Of a DNA stretch of 64,000 nt, positions 1 through 8,888 are shown piece after piece. The first letter of the stretch is position 1. Each line of letters starts with the position of its first letter. A program made the position numbers and the translations under genes. A model generated the notes under the pieces. It saw nothing but the letters and a program-made list of their open reading frames with translations. It was not told where the DNA came from and did no database searches. The stretch comes from Robertmurraya kyonggiensis (GTDB taxonomy: Bacteria > Bacillota > Bacilli > Bacillales > Cytobacillaceae). The stretch lies in assembly GCF_005116465.1 (NCBI RefSeq), contig NZ_SWBM01000001.1:992001-1056000 (forward strand), read 5' to 3'.

Positions 1-104
1 ATCAGGTGGTAACTTCTAGACCAAATGCAAAAGCGTATAAGGTCTATCTAGATAATGGAGTTATCGAGGAAGAACTCGAAAAGACTTATTTAGGTGATAA
101 GTGA
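1..104 (+). CDS. C-terminal end of an unidentified protein (partial)
   Basis: An open frame enters from the left edge and ends at TGA 102-104, leaving 33 readable residues that end in ELEKTYLGDK. The stop overlaps the next gene's ATG (TGATG), which points to translational coupling and one operon. The visible tail is hydrophilic and too short to assign to a family. Its start lies outside the window. Confidence 0.6.
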   Translation, partial: QVVTSRPNAKAYKVYLDNGVIEEELEKTYLGDK

Positions 105-508
105 TGAATTCTGAAATCAATTGGAAAAATCTCGCTTTACTATTAGGAGTAATTGTGGTGCCATTAATGATTATTTTGGCGCTAACCTTATCATTTGCTA
201 TCCTACTAGCTATGGGGTTCGCCAGTTCAATAGTATGGGTGATATCACTCTTGTTAATAGTAGGCGTCCTCTTAATCCTTGGATTAATTACTTCCATAGG
301 CGTTTTCAAGCTCAACCGCCCGAGTTGGAGAAAATTCTTTATGATGTATAGTTTTTTCACTGGAATAGCAGCTCTCATTTCTTTCTTTATCATTAGGGGA
401 GCAATGGGGAGTCTTATTGAATGGTTGGTTTTCGGGATAGGTATCGTTTACCTTCTATTAGGATTTGTAGTACAAAAAATTAAGGATGATGAAAAGACTG
501 TTTCGTGA
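104..508 (+). CDS. Small multi-pass membrane protein, function unknown
   Basis: A 134-residue protein that I do not recognise. It starts at ATG 104, overlapping the stop of the upstream frame; a GTG one codon earlier is possible but the ATG fits the TGATG coupling. Four hydrophobic segments can be read at roughly residues 9-32, 36-58, 75-97 and 101-122, with short charged loops and a charged tail (KIKDDEKTVS). No catalytic motif is visible. The last codons lie inside the terminator stem, so it is the last gene of its operon. The assignment as an integral membrane protein is secure; function is open. Confidence 0.75.
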   Translation: MNSEINWKNLALLLGVIVVPLMIILALTLSFAILLAMGFASSIVWVISLLLIVGVLLILGLITSIGVFKLNRPSWRKFFMMYSFFTGIAALISFFIIRGAMGSLIEWLVFGIGIVYLLLGFVVQKIKDDEKTVS

Positions 509-520
509 CAGTCTTTTTTT
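493..520 (+). terminator. Rho-independent terminator overlapping a gene end
   Basis: Stem AAAGACTG/CAGTCTTT followed by a T run. The stem includes the last codons and stop of the membrane protein gene. Confidence 0.8.
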
Positions 521-649
521 ATGTAAAATATCATATTTTATCCACTAAATAGATACTTTATCCTAGGAGAAATTTTCTAAGTTAAGTTTGAATGGCTGAA
601 AATTTGTCAAAAATATTGTAAAATAAGTTTACAAGATAATACCATTTAC

Positions 650-658
650 TGTTATAAT
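650..658 (+). promoter_or_regulatory. Extended -10 promoter of the Spo0E-like gene
   Basis: TGTTATAAT is an extended -10 element (TG-N-TATAAT) about 45 bases upstream of the Spo0E-like start. The -35 region (TTACAA, about 629-634) is weak. TTGTCAAA at 604-611 fits a Spo0A-box-like consensus (TTGTCRAA), but one short match in AT-rich DNA is weak evidence. The -10 is seen directly; control by Spo0A is inference. Confidence 0.5.
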
Positions 659-702
659 AGGTAATAATTTCTCTGATATTGTTTTTTTAGGAGGATTTAT
701 CC

Positions 703-873
703 GTGAAGATAGATACAAAACACACAGACTTACATAAGAACATTGAACACCTTAGAAGCAAAATGATGAAGACTGGATATAATAAAGGATTATTAAATTC
801 AGAAACAATCAAATATAGCCAAAAGCTTGATGAATTAATTATGCAACATCAAACTTCTCAAAGAAAAAACTGA
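703..873 (+). CDS. Spo0E-like aspartyl-phosphate phosphatase
   Basis: A 56-residue protein from GTG 703, with a ribosome site AGGAGG about 8 bases upstream. The sequence has the Spo0E pattern: an N-terminal helix with IEHLRSKMMKTGYNKGL, then the signature SQKLDELI near residues 41-48. Spo0E-family proteins dephosphorylate Spo0A~P or related response regulators and so delay sporulation. The gene is monocistronic between its own extended -10 promoter and a terminator. The signature is clear; which phosphoprotein it acts on cannot be read from sequence. Confidence 0.85.
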   Translation: MKIDTKHTDLHKNIEHLRSKMMKTGYNKGLLNSETIKYSQKLDELIMQHQTSQRKN

Positions 874-896
874 GTAGGTCTATAAACCTATATTAA

Positions 897-926
897 AAAC
901 GATGCTTAGAAAAAGCATCGTTTTTT
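897..926 (+). terminator. Rho-independent terminator after the Spo0E-like gene
   Basis: Stem AACGATGCTT/AAGCATCGTT with loop AGAAA and a following T run. Confidence 0.88.
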
Positions 927-995
927 GGCATTTAAAAGGAAATTGTTATGTCTCTATAGAAATAGAAGTGAAAAAGTTTAAAAGGGGGCGATTCC

Positions 996-1883
996 ATGAA
1001 AATTAGAGAAATTACATTAGAGGATGCTGGAAAATTCGTTGATTTAATTAAACAGGTTGAAAGTGAATCTGACTTTATGTTGATGGAACCAGGGGAACGA
1101 AACTTGACGGTTGAGCAACAGGTTAAGAGACTAGAAGGAATGAAGAAATCACATAATTCTACTATTTTTCTTGCTGAAAAAGATGATGAATTGATTGGCT
1201 ATTTGATCGCGATAGGTGGCACAGCCAAACGAGACAAGCATTCTGTTTATCTTGTTATTGGGATATTAAAGCAATACCGAGGATTGGGGATTGGAACCAA
1301 ACTTTTTCAACAATTGGATGTGTGGGCGAATGAAAAGCAAATTCACCGATTAGAATTAACCGTTATCCAGCGAAATGAATCAGCGATAGCGTTGTATCGA
1401 AAAATGGGATTCGAAATTGAAGGGACGAAAAAGCACTCCGTTAAAATTGGTGCTGAATATTTAAATGAGAATTATATGGCGAAGCTTTTACCGACCTCCG
1501 AGGAAAGTGAAAAGTCACTCTTAAAAGGTATGGAAGGAGTCTTTGTTCCTGTTAATAATCCAGATGTATCGGCAAAGTGGTATGAGGAAGTACTTGGGTT
1601 TACATTAGTATATCAGGAAGAAGAGGCCGCTGTTCTGAGAATATCGGGAGAGTCTCAAACAGTTGTCTGTCTTGTGAGAACTGTGAATCATCAACCGATG
1701 AAGTTCCCTGAAAATGATTTTGGTGTAGGTAAGTATTATAACTTTATCCCTGAAGATTTTGAAAAAACGTATGAAAGATTAGTAGAAAAAGGGGTTAAGG
1801 TAAATCAAATTGATCGTGAGGGAAATACTAGATTCTTTACCTTCTATGATCCGGATGGAAATCCTTTAGGAGTATGTGGATAG
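996..1883 (+). CDS. GNAT acetyltransferase fused to a VOC (glyoxalase-fold) domain
   Basis: A 295-residue two-domain protein. Residues 1 to about 165 form a GNAT domain: the acetyl-CoA loop QYRGLGIG is at 93-100 and LYRKMGF at 133-139. Residues from about 179 (MEGVFVPVNNPDVSAKWYEE) to the end match the VOC superfamily, with the ending FYDPDGNPLGV typical of bleomycin-resistance/glyoxalase-like folds. GNAT enzymes acetylate amines from acetyl-CoA; VOC domains bind metals or sequester small molecules, so detoxification or drug resistance is plausible. The substrate is unknown. The start ATG follows AAAGGGGGCG. The domains are usually separate proteins. Confidence 0.85.
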   Translation: MKIREITLEDAGKFVDLIKQVESESDFMLMEPGERNLTVEQQVKRLEGMKKSHNSTIFLAEKDDELIGYLIAIGGTAKRDKHSVYLVIGILKQYRGLGIGTKLFQQLDVWANEKQIHRLELTVIQRNESAIALYRKMGFEIEGTKKHSVKIGAEYLNENYMAKLLPTSEESEKSLLKGMEGVFVPVNNPDVSAKWYEEVLGFTLVYQEEEAAVLRISGESQTVVCLVRTVNHQPMKFPENDFGVGKYYNFIPEDFEKTYERLVEKGVKVNQIDREGNTRFFTFYDPDGNPLGVCG

Positions 1884-1966
1884 GTACTTGGCCCGTCATG
1901 TGAAAGCAGGAAATGACAGGATTGCTTTCTTTCAGATTGCTAAGATTGATTTAAGGAGTGAGGCAT

Positions 1967-2827
1967 ATGGGGTGGGTTGAATCATTACAAAAAGCCATTG
2001 ATTTTATGGAAGAGAATCTGTTAGAGGAAATTTCGATTGAGGATATTGCGCAAGTAGCTAATTCATCACAATTTCATTTTCAACGAACTTTTTCCATTTT
2101 AACCGATATTTCTGTTGGAGATTATCTCAGGCGAAGACGGTTGTCATTGGCTGCACAGGAGCTTGTTAATACAGATGTGAAAATTATCGATCTTGCCCTC
2201 AAATATCTCTATGACACTCCCGAGGCTTTCTCGAAAGCTTTTCGTAAACAGCATGACATAACACCCTCTGAGGCACGGAAGCATAAGGGGAGGCTGAAAT
2301 CTTATAATCGCCTGATCATTCAGGTGAATTTGAAAGGGGCAGAACCAATGAGGTATCAGATTGTTGAGAAGGATGCATTTCAGGTAATCGGAGTAAAAAG
2401 AGAGTTTTCGTTAGTGAATGATGAAAATCTAAAGGAAATTCCAAAAATGTGGGATGAGGTACATGCGGATGGAACCAACGATTTGTTGATTTCATTGAAT
2501 GACGGTGAATTGAAAGGGGTGCTAGGGGTTTGTGTTGACAATAGAGGGAAACATCCGGATAAAATTGATTATTGGATTGCAACGAATTCGAATAGTACTG
2601 AAGTGGGGAATTTAGAAACGCTTGATATTCCAGCTTCAAAATGGGTTGTGTTTGAGGTACATGGACCGATGCCAGATGCTATGCAAAAAACATGGAAGCA
2701 AATCTTCTCAGAATGGTTCCCTTCCCATCAATATGAGCATGCGGGGACACCTGAGTTAGAGGTATATCCAGCGGAAAATCCAAATGATCCAAACTATTAT
2801 TCTGAGATCTGGATTCCGTTGAAGTAA
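1967..2827 (+). CDS. AraC-family regulator with GyrI-like effector domain
   Basis: A 286-residue protein. I chose ATG 1967 because AAGGAG at 1953-1958 sits 8 bases upstream; an in-frame GTG at 1958 overlaps that ribosome site. Residues 5 to about 105 hold the double helix-turn-helix of AraC/XylS proteins (IEDIAQVANSSQFHFQRTF and the ITPSEARK end). Residues from about 122 are a GyrI/SOUL-type ligand-binding domain (MRYQIVEKDAFQVIGV). Such regulators sense hydrophobic or cationic drugs and activate resistance genes. It may control the GNAT-VOC gene just upstream; this is inference from position. A second gene of the same design lies at 28293. Confidence 0.88.
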   Translation: MGWVESLQKAIDFMEENLLEEISIEDIAQVANSSQFHFQRTFSILTDISVGDYLRRRRLSLAAQELVNTDVKIIDLALKYLYDTPEAFSKAFRKQHDITPSEARKHKGRLKSYNRLIIQVNLKGAEPMRYQIVEKDAFQVIGVKREFSLVNDENLKEIPKMWDEVHADGTNDLLISLNDGELKGVLGVCVDNRGKHPDKIDYWIATNSNSTEVGNLETLDIPASKWVVFEVHGPMPDAMQKTWKQIFSEWFPSHQYEHAGTPELEVYPAENPNDPNYYSEIWIPLK

Positions 2828-2853
2828 GAGGTTAATCTACTTTGAACACCAAT

Positions 2854-2891
2854 AGGAAAAGTTGAGCTTTGTCTCTTCTTTTCCTTTTTTT
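2854..2891 (+). terminator. Rho-independent terminator after the AraC-type gene
   Basis: Stem AGGAAAAG/CTTTTCCT with a long loop, followed by a T run. Confidence 0.7.
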
Positions 2892-2993
2892 GTTTGCAAT
2901 TGAAACCGTGTCAGAAAACTTTACAAGAAGATAGAAGGGATAGGAAAAATATGTTACATTTACTAGCATTAAAAATGAACGAGGGGGAGTAAT

Positions 2994-4634
2994 ATGGGAG
3001 CTTTTGTAGTCACAGTTCGTCAGGTGCTCGAGAATCCATGTTTTTCAAACGCGACGGTCGTTGCTGGTTCTGAAGGGCTTGAACGAGTGATCAGGTGGGT
3101 CCATGTAATGGAAGTACCAGAGATAGGAGCTCTTTTGAACGGAAATGAACTAATTCTTTCGACAGGAGTTGGCTGGGGAGAACAAATCAAGCCTACATCT
3201 TACTTACAAGAACTAATTGAAGCAGGCGCTGCTGGTCTTTGTGTGGAGCTTGTGAAATACAAAAATGAAATCCCTCAGGACATGATCGTGCTTGCAAAGG
3301 AGCACCATTTCCCAATTATTGTTTTTCATGAAGAAGTCCGATTTATTGACATTACACAATCCATTAACACGCATTTAATGAATAACCAGTATAAGCTGCT
3401 TAGTGATTTAGAAAGCTTTTCAAGAAAACTTAATCAAACCCTTCTATTACCCAATGCGTTTAAAAGAGTTTTGAATCTACTAAATGAACATTTAAATTTA
3501 CAGGTCCTCTATCTATCGAAAAATGGGGATGAGGTACTGTTCGCTCCTGTTCAAAATATGAAAGAACAAGAGCGTTATCACCGCGTAGTAGAAAACTATA
3601 AACAAGAGCGCATATATAACCCAAACAAGCAATTTCAAACCCCTTCAAGTGACTATGCAGGTCAATCCATACAAACTCTGGGCCATAAATTCGCCGAGTT
3701 AATCATTTTTCCTCGAGATAAAATGGTTAGTGACTATGACCTAGTAGTCCTTGACCGTTGTGCAACAGCTATTTCTCAAGATTTGCTGCGGATTTTCTAC
3801 GTAGAAGAACAGAATAAATACAAGGAAAGGCAATGGATTCAGGAATGGTTAAACGGGGAACTTTCTCAGGTACAGCTTGAAAAAACACTCCGATCCATTT
3901 TTCCAACTGTCGATCCATATGGCGTAGTTGTATGTGTATGTGAGATTGATGAAAGAATTGATGAGTCAACCTATTCCTATTACAAATCGATTTTTCGAAA
4001 TATCTTTCAAAATTATGGACTGTATCTATATACAGTTGAAGACCATCAAGAATTGAACTTCGTATTATTGAACCTCAGAGAAGATGATTGGAAGCTACGA
4101 ATGAAAAAGGCGTTGCAACAAATTGAGAAGACAGATCTTTTTATGCAAGCTTCTAATAATACCCCACATTTTGGTGTTGGAAAATATACGACATCGATTC
4201 ATCAGATTTCAGATAGCTATAAAACAGCAAAAGAATCGTTAGAAATTCAGAAGAAGGTTGGGATTTCTGACGAAATCTTTTACGAGAATTTGCATATTTT
4301 CCGTTTGGTATCTTTGTTAGAAAAACAAGGTCACCTAGAGGAATATATGAATGAATATATTGGTTCAGTGATTGAGCACGACAAAAGGCATAATAGTGAA
4401 CTTTTGAAGACATTGGCTGTGTTTTTAGAATCGAATGGGTCTAAAAAGGATGCCGCCAAGGAGCTCTATATTGTGAGGCAGACACTATATCATCGACTCG
4501 ACAAGATCAAAGAATTGCTTGGAGAAGATTTTATGGAGTCATTTAAACGTCCAGCAATAGAATTTGCTTTATATGCGTATCGTTATTTGATGTCTAGTGA
4601 AAAAGAAACATCCTTATTACGAGTGATTCGTTGA
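2994..4634 (+). CDS. PucR-family transcriptional regulator of the pyrimidine locus
   Basis: A 546-residue protein with the PucR layout. Residues 1 to about 125 are the purine-catabolism regulatory domain (RQVLENPCFSNATVVAGSEG, then RWVHVMEVPEIG). A middle GGDEF-like/CdaR-type region follows. The C-terminal helix-turn-helix lies at about 470-515 (SNGSKKDAAKELYIVRQTLY, then HRLDKIKELLG). PucR proteins are usually activators of nitrogen-base catabolism. The gene lies directly upstream of the reductive pyrimidine pathway, so a pyrimidine or a catabolite such as an ureido compound is the likely signal. Its probable binding motif is described at 4652, 10628 and 13578. Family assignment is firm; ligand is inference. 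Confidence 0.88.
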   Translation: MGAFVVTVRQVLENPCFSNATVVAGSEGLERVIRWVHVMEVPEIGALLNGNELILSTGVGWGEQIKPTSYLQELIEAGAAGLCVELVKYKNEIPQDMIVLAKEHHFPIIVFHEEVRFIDITQSINTHLMNNQYKLLSDLESFSRKLNQTLLLPNAFKRVLNLLNEHLNLQVLYLSKNGDEVLFAPVQNMKEQERYHRVVENYKQERIYNPNKQFQTPSSDYAGQSIQTLGHKFAELIIFPRDKMVSDYDLVVLDRCATAISQDLLRIFYVEEQNKYKERQWIQEWLNGELSQVQLEKTLRSIFPTVDPYGVVVCVCEIDERIDESTYSYYKSIFRNIFQNYGLYLYTVEDHQELNFVLLNLREDDWKLRMKKALQQIEKTDLFMQASNNTPHFGVGKYTTSIHQISDSYKTAKESLEIQKKVGISDEIFYENLHIFRLVSLLEKQGHLEEYMNEYIGSVIEHDKRHNSELLKTLAVFLESNGSKKDAAKELYIVRQTLYHRLDKIKELLGEDFMESFKRPAIEFALYAYRYLMSSEKETSLLRVIR

Positions 4635-4651
4635 AAGAACAAATGTGTTTA

Positions 4652-4696
4652 TTTGACATTGTGTCCATTGAAGCACTAAAGGGCAAGACCTATACT
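4652..4696 (+). promoter_or_regulatory. preT promoter with upstream 19-bp activator-like motif
   Basis: TTTGACATTGTGTCCATTG (4652-4670) is followed by a -10 hexamer TATACT at 4691-4696. A -35-like TTGAAG at 4668-4673 overlaps the motif end with a 17-base spacer. Within the motif GACA-TTG-TGTC is an inverted repeat. The same motif sits at the same distance from the -10 element at 10628 and 13578, which suggests one shared activator, most simply the adjacent PucR-family protein. Confidence 0.65.
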
Positions 4697-4738
4697 TTTT
4701 AATATCAGAAAATTCGGTTAAAAAAGGAGGTCAAATAC

Positions 4739-6097
4739 ATGAGTCTCATAAGAATTTCGTATGAAGATTTAAGTAGGAACTTTGAAGAGGTTGAGGCTGG
4801 TCTTTCAAATCGAGAGGCATTAGAAGAAGCAAACCGCTGCCTCTATTGCTATGACGCTCCTTGTATACAAGCGTGTCCTACGGGAATTGATGTTCCTACT
4901 TTTATTAAAAAAATTGCTTCAGGCAATCTCAAAGGGTCAGCGAAAACGATAATGAGTGCCAATCCAGTTGGTGCGAGCTGTTCTCGTGTTTGTCCAACTG
5001 AAGAATTATGCGAAGGAGCTTGCGTCTTAAATCATGCAACCAAACCGATTATGATCGGAAACTTACAGCGATATGCAACCGATTGGGCAATGAAAAATGA
5101 AAAGATTTTATTTTCTGTTGGCGAAAAGATAGGAAAGTCAGTTGCGATTGTTGGCGGTGGACCAGCTGGTTTATCTGCGGCAAGAGAGCTAGCTTTACTG
5201 GGATATGATGTAACGATTTTTGAAGCGGAGGAAAAAGCAGGAGGCTTAAATACGTATGGCATTGTTTCTTTTCGTCTCCCGAAAGCTGTCTCGTATTGGG
5301 AGGTTGAACAAGTAGCTAGCATGGATGTGGAGATTAGAACAAATACAAGAGTTGGGAGGGATATTTCAGTAAAAGAAATCCTGGATAGTTATGATGCTGT
5401 GCTGTTAGCAATTGGTATGGCTCATGTTCCAGCTTTGGGGATTCCTGGTGAAGAATTGGCTGGTGTCTTTGATGCAATTGAATTTGTAAAGGAAACGAAA
5501 ACGAAGCCGATAACGGATGCTCTTTTAGGAAAAAAAGTGGCGGTGATTGGAGCTGGAAATACAGCGATTGATGCAGCTACTTGTTCGGTGCGCTTAGGAG
5601 CGGAGAATGTCAAAATTCTTTACCGTCGTACATTGGAAGAAATGACTGCTTACGATTTTGAATATGATTTTGCCAAGCAGGATGGTGTGGAGTTTCGTTG
5701 GTTAACAGCCCCAAACAAAATTATTGGTCATGAAGGAAAAGTCGTAGGAATCGAATGTATGAAAATGGAATTAGGCGAGCCTAGAGAAGATGGTCGACGT
5801 CGACCTGTACCTATCAAGGGCTCTGAATTCACATTAGAGGTTGATGCTGTGATTAAAGCAATTGGCCAGTCAAGATATTTGGATTTAATTGAAGCGTTTG
5901 AGATTGAACATGATGGCGGTGTGGTCACAATTAATCCAGAAACCTTTCAAACTACGAACGCCAAAGTATTTGCGTGTGGCGATGTTATTTTTGGCAAAGG
6001 GCAAGGGGAAGCGATGGTCGTTTCCGCTGCTCAACAAGGAAAAAAGAGCGCCTATAGCATCCATCAGCTGTTGATGCCGACGATGGAAACGGTATGA
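4739..6097 (+). CDS. preT: NAD(P)H-dependent dihydropyrimidine dehydrogenase, electron-input subunit PreT
   Basis: A 452-residue flavoprotein of the GltD/PreT group. The N-terminal cysteine-rich region carries CLYCYDAPCIQACPTG and SCSRVCPTEELCEGAC, ligands for 4Fe-4S clusters. A FAD-binding GGGPAGLSAA lies near residue 140 and an NAD(P)H-binding GAGNTAIDAA near residue 275. PreT passes electrons from NAD(P)H to PreA, which reduces uracil or thymine to the 5,6-dihydro form in the cytoplasm. It starts at ATG 4739 behind AAAGGAGG, 18 bases before preA. Context (hydantoinase and amidohydrolase downstream) favours the catabolic dehydrogenase over a glutamate synthase subunit. Confidence 0.92.
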   Translation: MSLIRISYEDLSRNFEEVEAGLSNREALEEANRCLYCYDAPCIQACPTGIDVPTFIKKIASGNLKGSAKTIMSANPVGASCSRVCPTEELCEGACVLNHATKPIMIGNLQRYATDWAMKNEKILFSVGEKIGKSVAIVGGGPAGLSAARELALLGYDVTIFEAEEKAGGLNTYGIVSFRLPKAVSYWEVEQVASMDVEIRTNTRVGRDISVKEILDSYDAVLLAIGMAHVPALGIPGEELAGVFDAIEFVKETKTKPITDALLGKKVAVIGAGNTAIDAATCSVRLGAENVKILYRRTLEEMTAYDFEYDFAKQDGVEFRWLTAPNKIIGHEGKVVGIECMKMELGEPREDGRRRPVPIKGSEFTLEVDAVIKAIGQSRYLDLIEAFEIEHDGGVVTINPETFQTTNAKVFACGDVIFGKGQGEAMVVSAAQQGKKSAYSIHQLLMPTMETV

Positions 6098-6115
6098 GAA
6101 TAGGAGGGGAATAGA

Positions 6116-7399
6116 ATGGCAGATTTAAGTATCAATCTAGCATGCATTAAATCTCCCAATCCCTTTTGGCTTGCCTCGGCGCCTCCGACCAATTCCGGAT
6201 ATCAGGTCCAGAGGGCATTTGAGGCTGGTTGGGGAGGAGCCGTGTGGAAGACGTTGGGAGAGCCAATTATCAATACAAGTTCACGATTTGCAGCAGTAAG
6301 CTTTAACGGACAAAGAGTTGCTGGCTTTAATAATATCGAATTGATTACGGACCGTCCTCTAGAGGTGAATTTAAAGGAAATCTATGAAACGAAGAAACGA
6401 TTTCCAAACCATGCGATAATTGCTTCGCTAATGGTGGAGCCGCAGCAAGATAAATGGCATGAGATTGTGAAAAAAGTTGAGGCTGTTGGTGTTGATGGGC
6501 TTGAGTTGAATTTTGGTTGTCCTCACGGTATGGCCGAGCGTGGTATGGGTGCTGCGTCTGGTCAGGTCCCGGCCCTTGTTGAAAAGCAAACCTTCTGGGT
6601 AAAAGAGGTGGCACAAACTCCTGTTATCGTGAAACTGACGCCAAATATCACGGACATTACTGTAACAGCAGAAGCAGCAGTTCAAGGTGGTGCTGACGCG
6701 ATTAGTATGATTAACACGATCAATAGTTTAGCAGGTGTAGATATTCATAGTTGGAATACGATTCCACATGTCGCTGGGAAAGGTGCTCATGGTGGATATT
6801 GTGGGCCAGCGGTGAAGCCGATTGCCCTACACATGGTCGGAGAATGTGCCCGAAATCCAAGGGTTAATATTCCGATTTCTGGAATTGGCGGGATTTCTAA
6901 CTGGGAAAATGCGATTGAATTTATGTTGATGGGAGCGACAGGTGTTCAAGTGTGTACAGCTGCCATGCACCATGGTTTCCGCATTGTTGAGGATATGATT
7001 GAAGGCTTGAACAATTATTTAGATGAAAAAGGAATTGCTTCTGTTAGCGAAATTGTCGGAAAGGCGGTTCCTAAGTATTCCGATTGGGGAGATCTAGACC
7101 TTAATTATAAGGTTGTTGCACGAATTAATAATGACGTATGTATTAACTGCAATAAGTGTCATATCGCATGCGAAGATACATCCCATCAATGTATTGACAT
7201 GTTAAAAGATGGAAAGGGTAACTCAATTTTACGAGTGCGTGAGGAGGATTGTGTCGGCTGTAACTTATGTTCCATTGTCTGCCCAGTAGATGGAGCAATC
7301 GATTTGGTTGAGCTGCCAAATGAGTTTCCTCCAATGACATGGAATGAAAGACAAGCAGCAATCGGAGCTTTAGGTTGTGCTGTGGATACTGTGAAATAA
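6116..7399 (+). CDS. preA: NAD(P)H-dependent dihydropyrimidine dehydrogenase, catalytic subunit PreA
   Basis: A 427-residue protein. Residues 1 to about 310 form an FMN-binding TIM barrel related to dihydroorotate dehydrogenase (NPFWLASAPPTNSGYQV; GLELNFGCPHGM; ISGIGGISNWENAIEFMLMG). The C-terminal part has two 4Fe-4S motifs, CINCNKCHIACEDTSHQC and CVGCNLCSIVCPVDG. Together with PreT it reduces uracil/thymine, the first step of the reductive pathway. The cysteine of the ELNFGCPHGM loop and both ferredoxin motifs are intact, so the enzyme should be active. Tight spacing to both neighbours indicates one operon. Confidence 0.93.
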   Translation: MADLSINLACIKSPNPFWLASAPPTNSGYQVQRAFEAGWGGAVWKTLGEPIINTSSRFAAVSFNGQRVAGFNNIELITDRPLEVNLKEIYETKKRFPNHAIIASLMVEPQQDKWHEIVKKVEAVGVDGLELNFGCPHGMAERGMGAASGQVPALVEKQTFWVKEVAQTPVIVKLTPNITDITVTAEAAVQGGADAISMINTINSLAGVDIHSWNTIPHVAGKGAHGGYCGPAVKPIALHMVGECARNPRVNIPISGIGGISNWENAIEFMLMGATGVQVCTAAMHHGFRIVEDMIEGLNNYLDEKGIASVSEIVGKAVPKYSDWGDLDLNYKVVARINNDVCINCNKCHIACEDTSHQCIDMLKDGKGNSILRVREEDCVGCNLCSIVCPVDGAIDLVELPNEFPPMTWNERQAAIGALGCAVDTVK

Positions 7400-7414
7400 C
7401 GAGGAGGGAATTTT

Positions 7415-8833
7415 GTGAAAAAAGTAATCATTAATGGAATCGTAGTAACCGCAAGTGATACGTATCAAGCAGATGTATGTATTGAAAATGGTGTCATTAC
7501 GCAAATTGGTTCGAAACTGTCGACTGAAGGAGCAGAGGTCATTGATGCAAAAGGAAATTACCTTTTTCCAGGAGGAATTGATCCCCATACGCACCTCGAT
7601 ATGCCTTTTGGTGGCACAGTAACGAAAGATGATTTCGAGACAGGAACGATCGCTGCTGCATTTGGTGGTACAACCACGGTGATTGATTTCTGTTTAACCT
7701 CGAAAGGGAAATCGCTGCAAAGTGCGATTGATACATGGCATGCGAAATCAAAAGACAAAGCCGTTATCGATTATGGCTTCCACCTCCAGATCGTCGAAGG
7801 AAGCGATGAAGTATTGAGTGAACTGCCAAAGGTCATTGAGAATGAAGGAATTACTTCCTTTAAGGTCTTTATGGCTTATAAAAATGTTTTCCAAGCAGAT
7901 GATGAAACGCTTTTTAAAACGCTGTTGGCTGGAAAGGAATTAGGAGCACTTGTAATGGTGCACGCGGAAAATGGCGATGTCATTGATTACTTAGTGAAAA
8001 AGGCTTTGGCTGAAGGGAATACAGACCCGATTTACCATGCTTTAACTCGACCACCTGAAGCAGAAGGAGAAGCGACAGGAAGAGCAGCTACCTTAACTGC
8101 ACTTGCAGGTTCCCAACTATATGTAGTCCATGTTAGCTGTGCTGAGGCCGCTCGTAAAATTGCTGAGGCCCGAAGCAATGGTGTTGATATTTGGGGAGAA
8201 ACTTGTCCGCAGTATTTGGTTCTAGATCAATCCTATTTAGAGAAACCGGATTTTGAAGGAGCAAAATATGTGTGGTCGCCTCCTTTACGTGAAAAATGGA
8301 ATCAAGAAGTATTATGGAATGCTTTGAAATCAGGAACTTTACAAACGATTGGGTCAGACCAATGTTCATTTGATTTTGATGGACAGAAAACATTGGGAAA
8401 AGAAGATTTCTCGTTAATTCCAAATGGTGGGCCAATCATTGAAGATCGCGTGAGTATTTTGTTCTCAGAAGGTGTGAAAAAAGGAAAAATCACGCTGAAC
8501 CAGTTTGTGGATTTAACATCGACTCGTGCGGCGAAGCTGTTCGGCTTGTACCCGAAAAAAGGGACGATTGCGGTTGGTGCAGATGCGGATATTGTGATTT
8601 TTGACCCGAATGTAGAGCGAGTCATTTCGGCTGAATTACATCATATGGCAGTGGACTATAATGCCTTTGAGGGAAAACAAGTAGTTGGCGAACCCGTAAC
8701 GGTATTGTCACGCGGGGAGTTTGTGATTTTAGATAAGCAGTTTGTCGGAAAAGCAGGTGCTGGACAATACTTGAAGCGTGCGAAGTATGGGGAAGAGAAG
8801 GTAACGGAAGAAGTTGGGTCAGTGGTTAGCTGA
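7415..8833 (+). CDS. hydA: Dihydropyrimidinase (hydantoinase)
   Basis: A 472-residue amidohydrolase-superfamily enzyme from GTG 7415 behind GAGGAGGG. Zinc ligands are visible: DPHTHLD with His58 and His60, and the lysine in FKVFMAYK (Lys150) that is carbamylated in the family. It opens the ring of 5,6-dihydrouracil or dihydrothymine to N-carbamoyl-beta-alanine or its methyl analogue. Full-length compared with known D-hydantoinases. It is the third gene after preT-preA with a 15-base gap. The 300 bases after it contain tandem repeats rather than a clear terminator. Allantoinase is less likely given the neighbours. Confidence 0.92.
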   Translation: MKKVIINGIVVTASDTYQADVCIENGVITQIGSKLSTEGAEVIDAKGNYLFPGGIDPHTHLDMPFGGTVTKDDFETGTIAAAFGGTTTVIDFCLTSKGKSLQSAIDTWHAKSKDKAVIDYGFHLQIVEGSDEVLSELPKVIENEGITSFKVFMAYKNVFQADDETLFKTLLAGKELGALVMVHAENGDVIDYLVKKALAEGNTDPIYHALTRPPEAEGEATGRAATLTALAGSQLYVVHVSCAEAARKIAEARSNGVDIWGETCPQYLVLDQSYLEKPDFEGAKYVWSPPLREKWNQEVLWNALKSGTLQTIGSDQCSFDFDGQKTLGKEDFSLIPNGGPIIEDRVSILFSEGVKKGKITLNQFVDLTSTRAAKLFGLYPKKGTIAVGADADIVIFDPNVERVISAELHHMAVDYNAFEGKQVVGEPVTVLSRGEFVILDKQFVGKAGAGQYLKRAKYGEEKVTEEVGSVVS

Positions 8834-8888
8834 GGTGCGTAGTGAGGGCTACCCGAATTGTCTGGGAAGTGTGAATTGGTCGTAGGAT

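Noticed and set aside
604-611. Firm Spo0A box
   Set aside because: One 8-base match in AT-rich sequence is expected by chance too often; kept only as a remark with the promoter.
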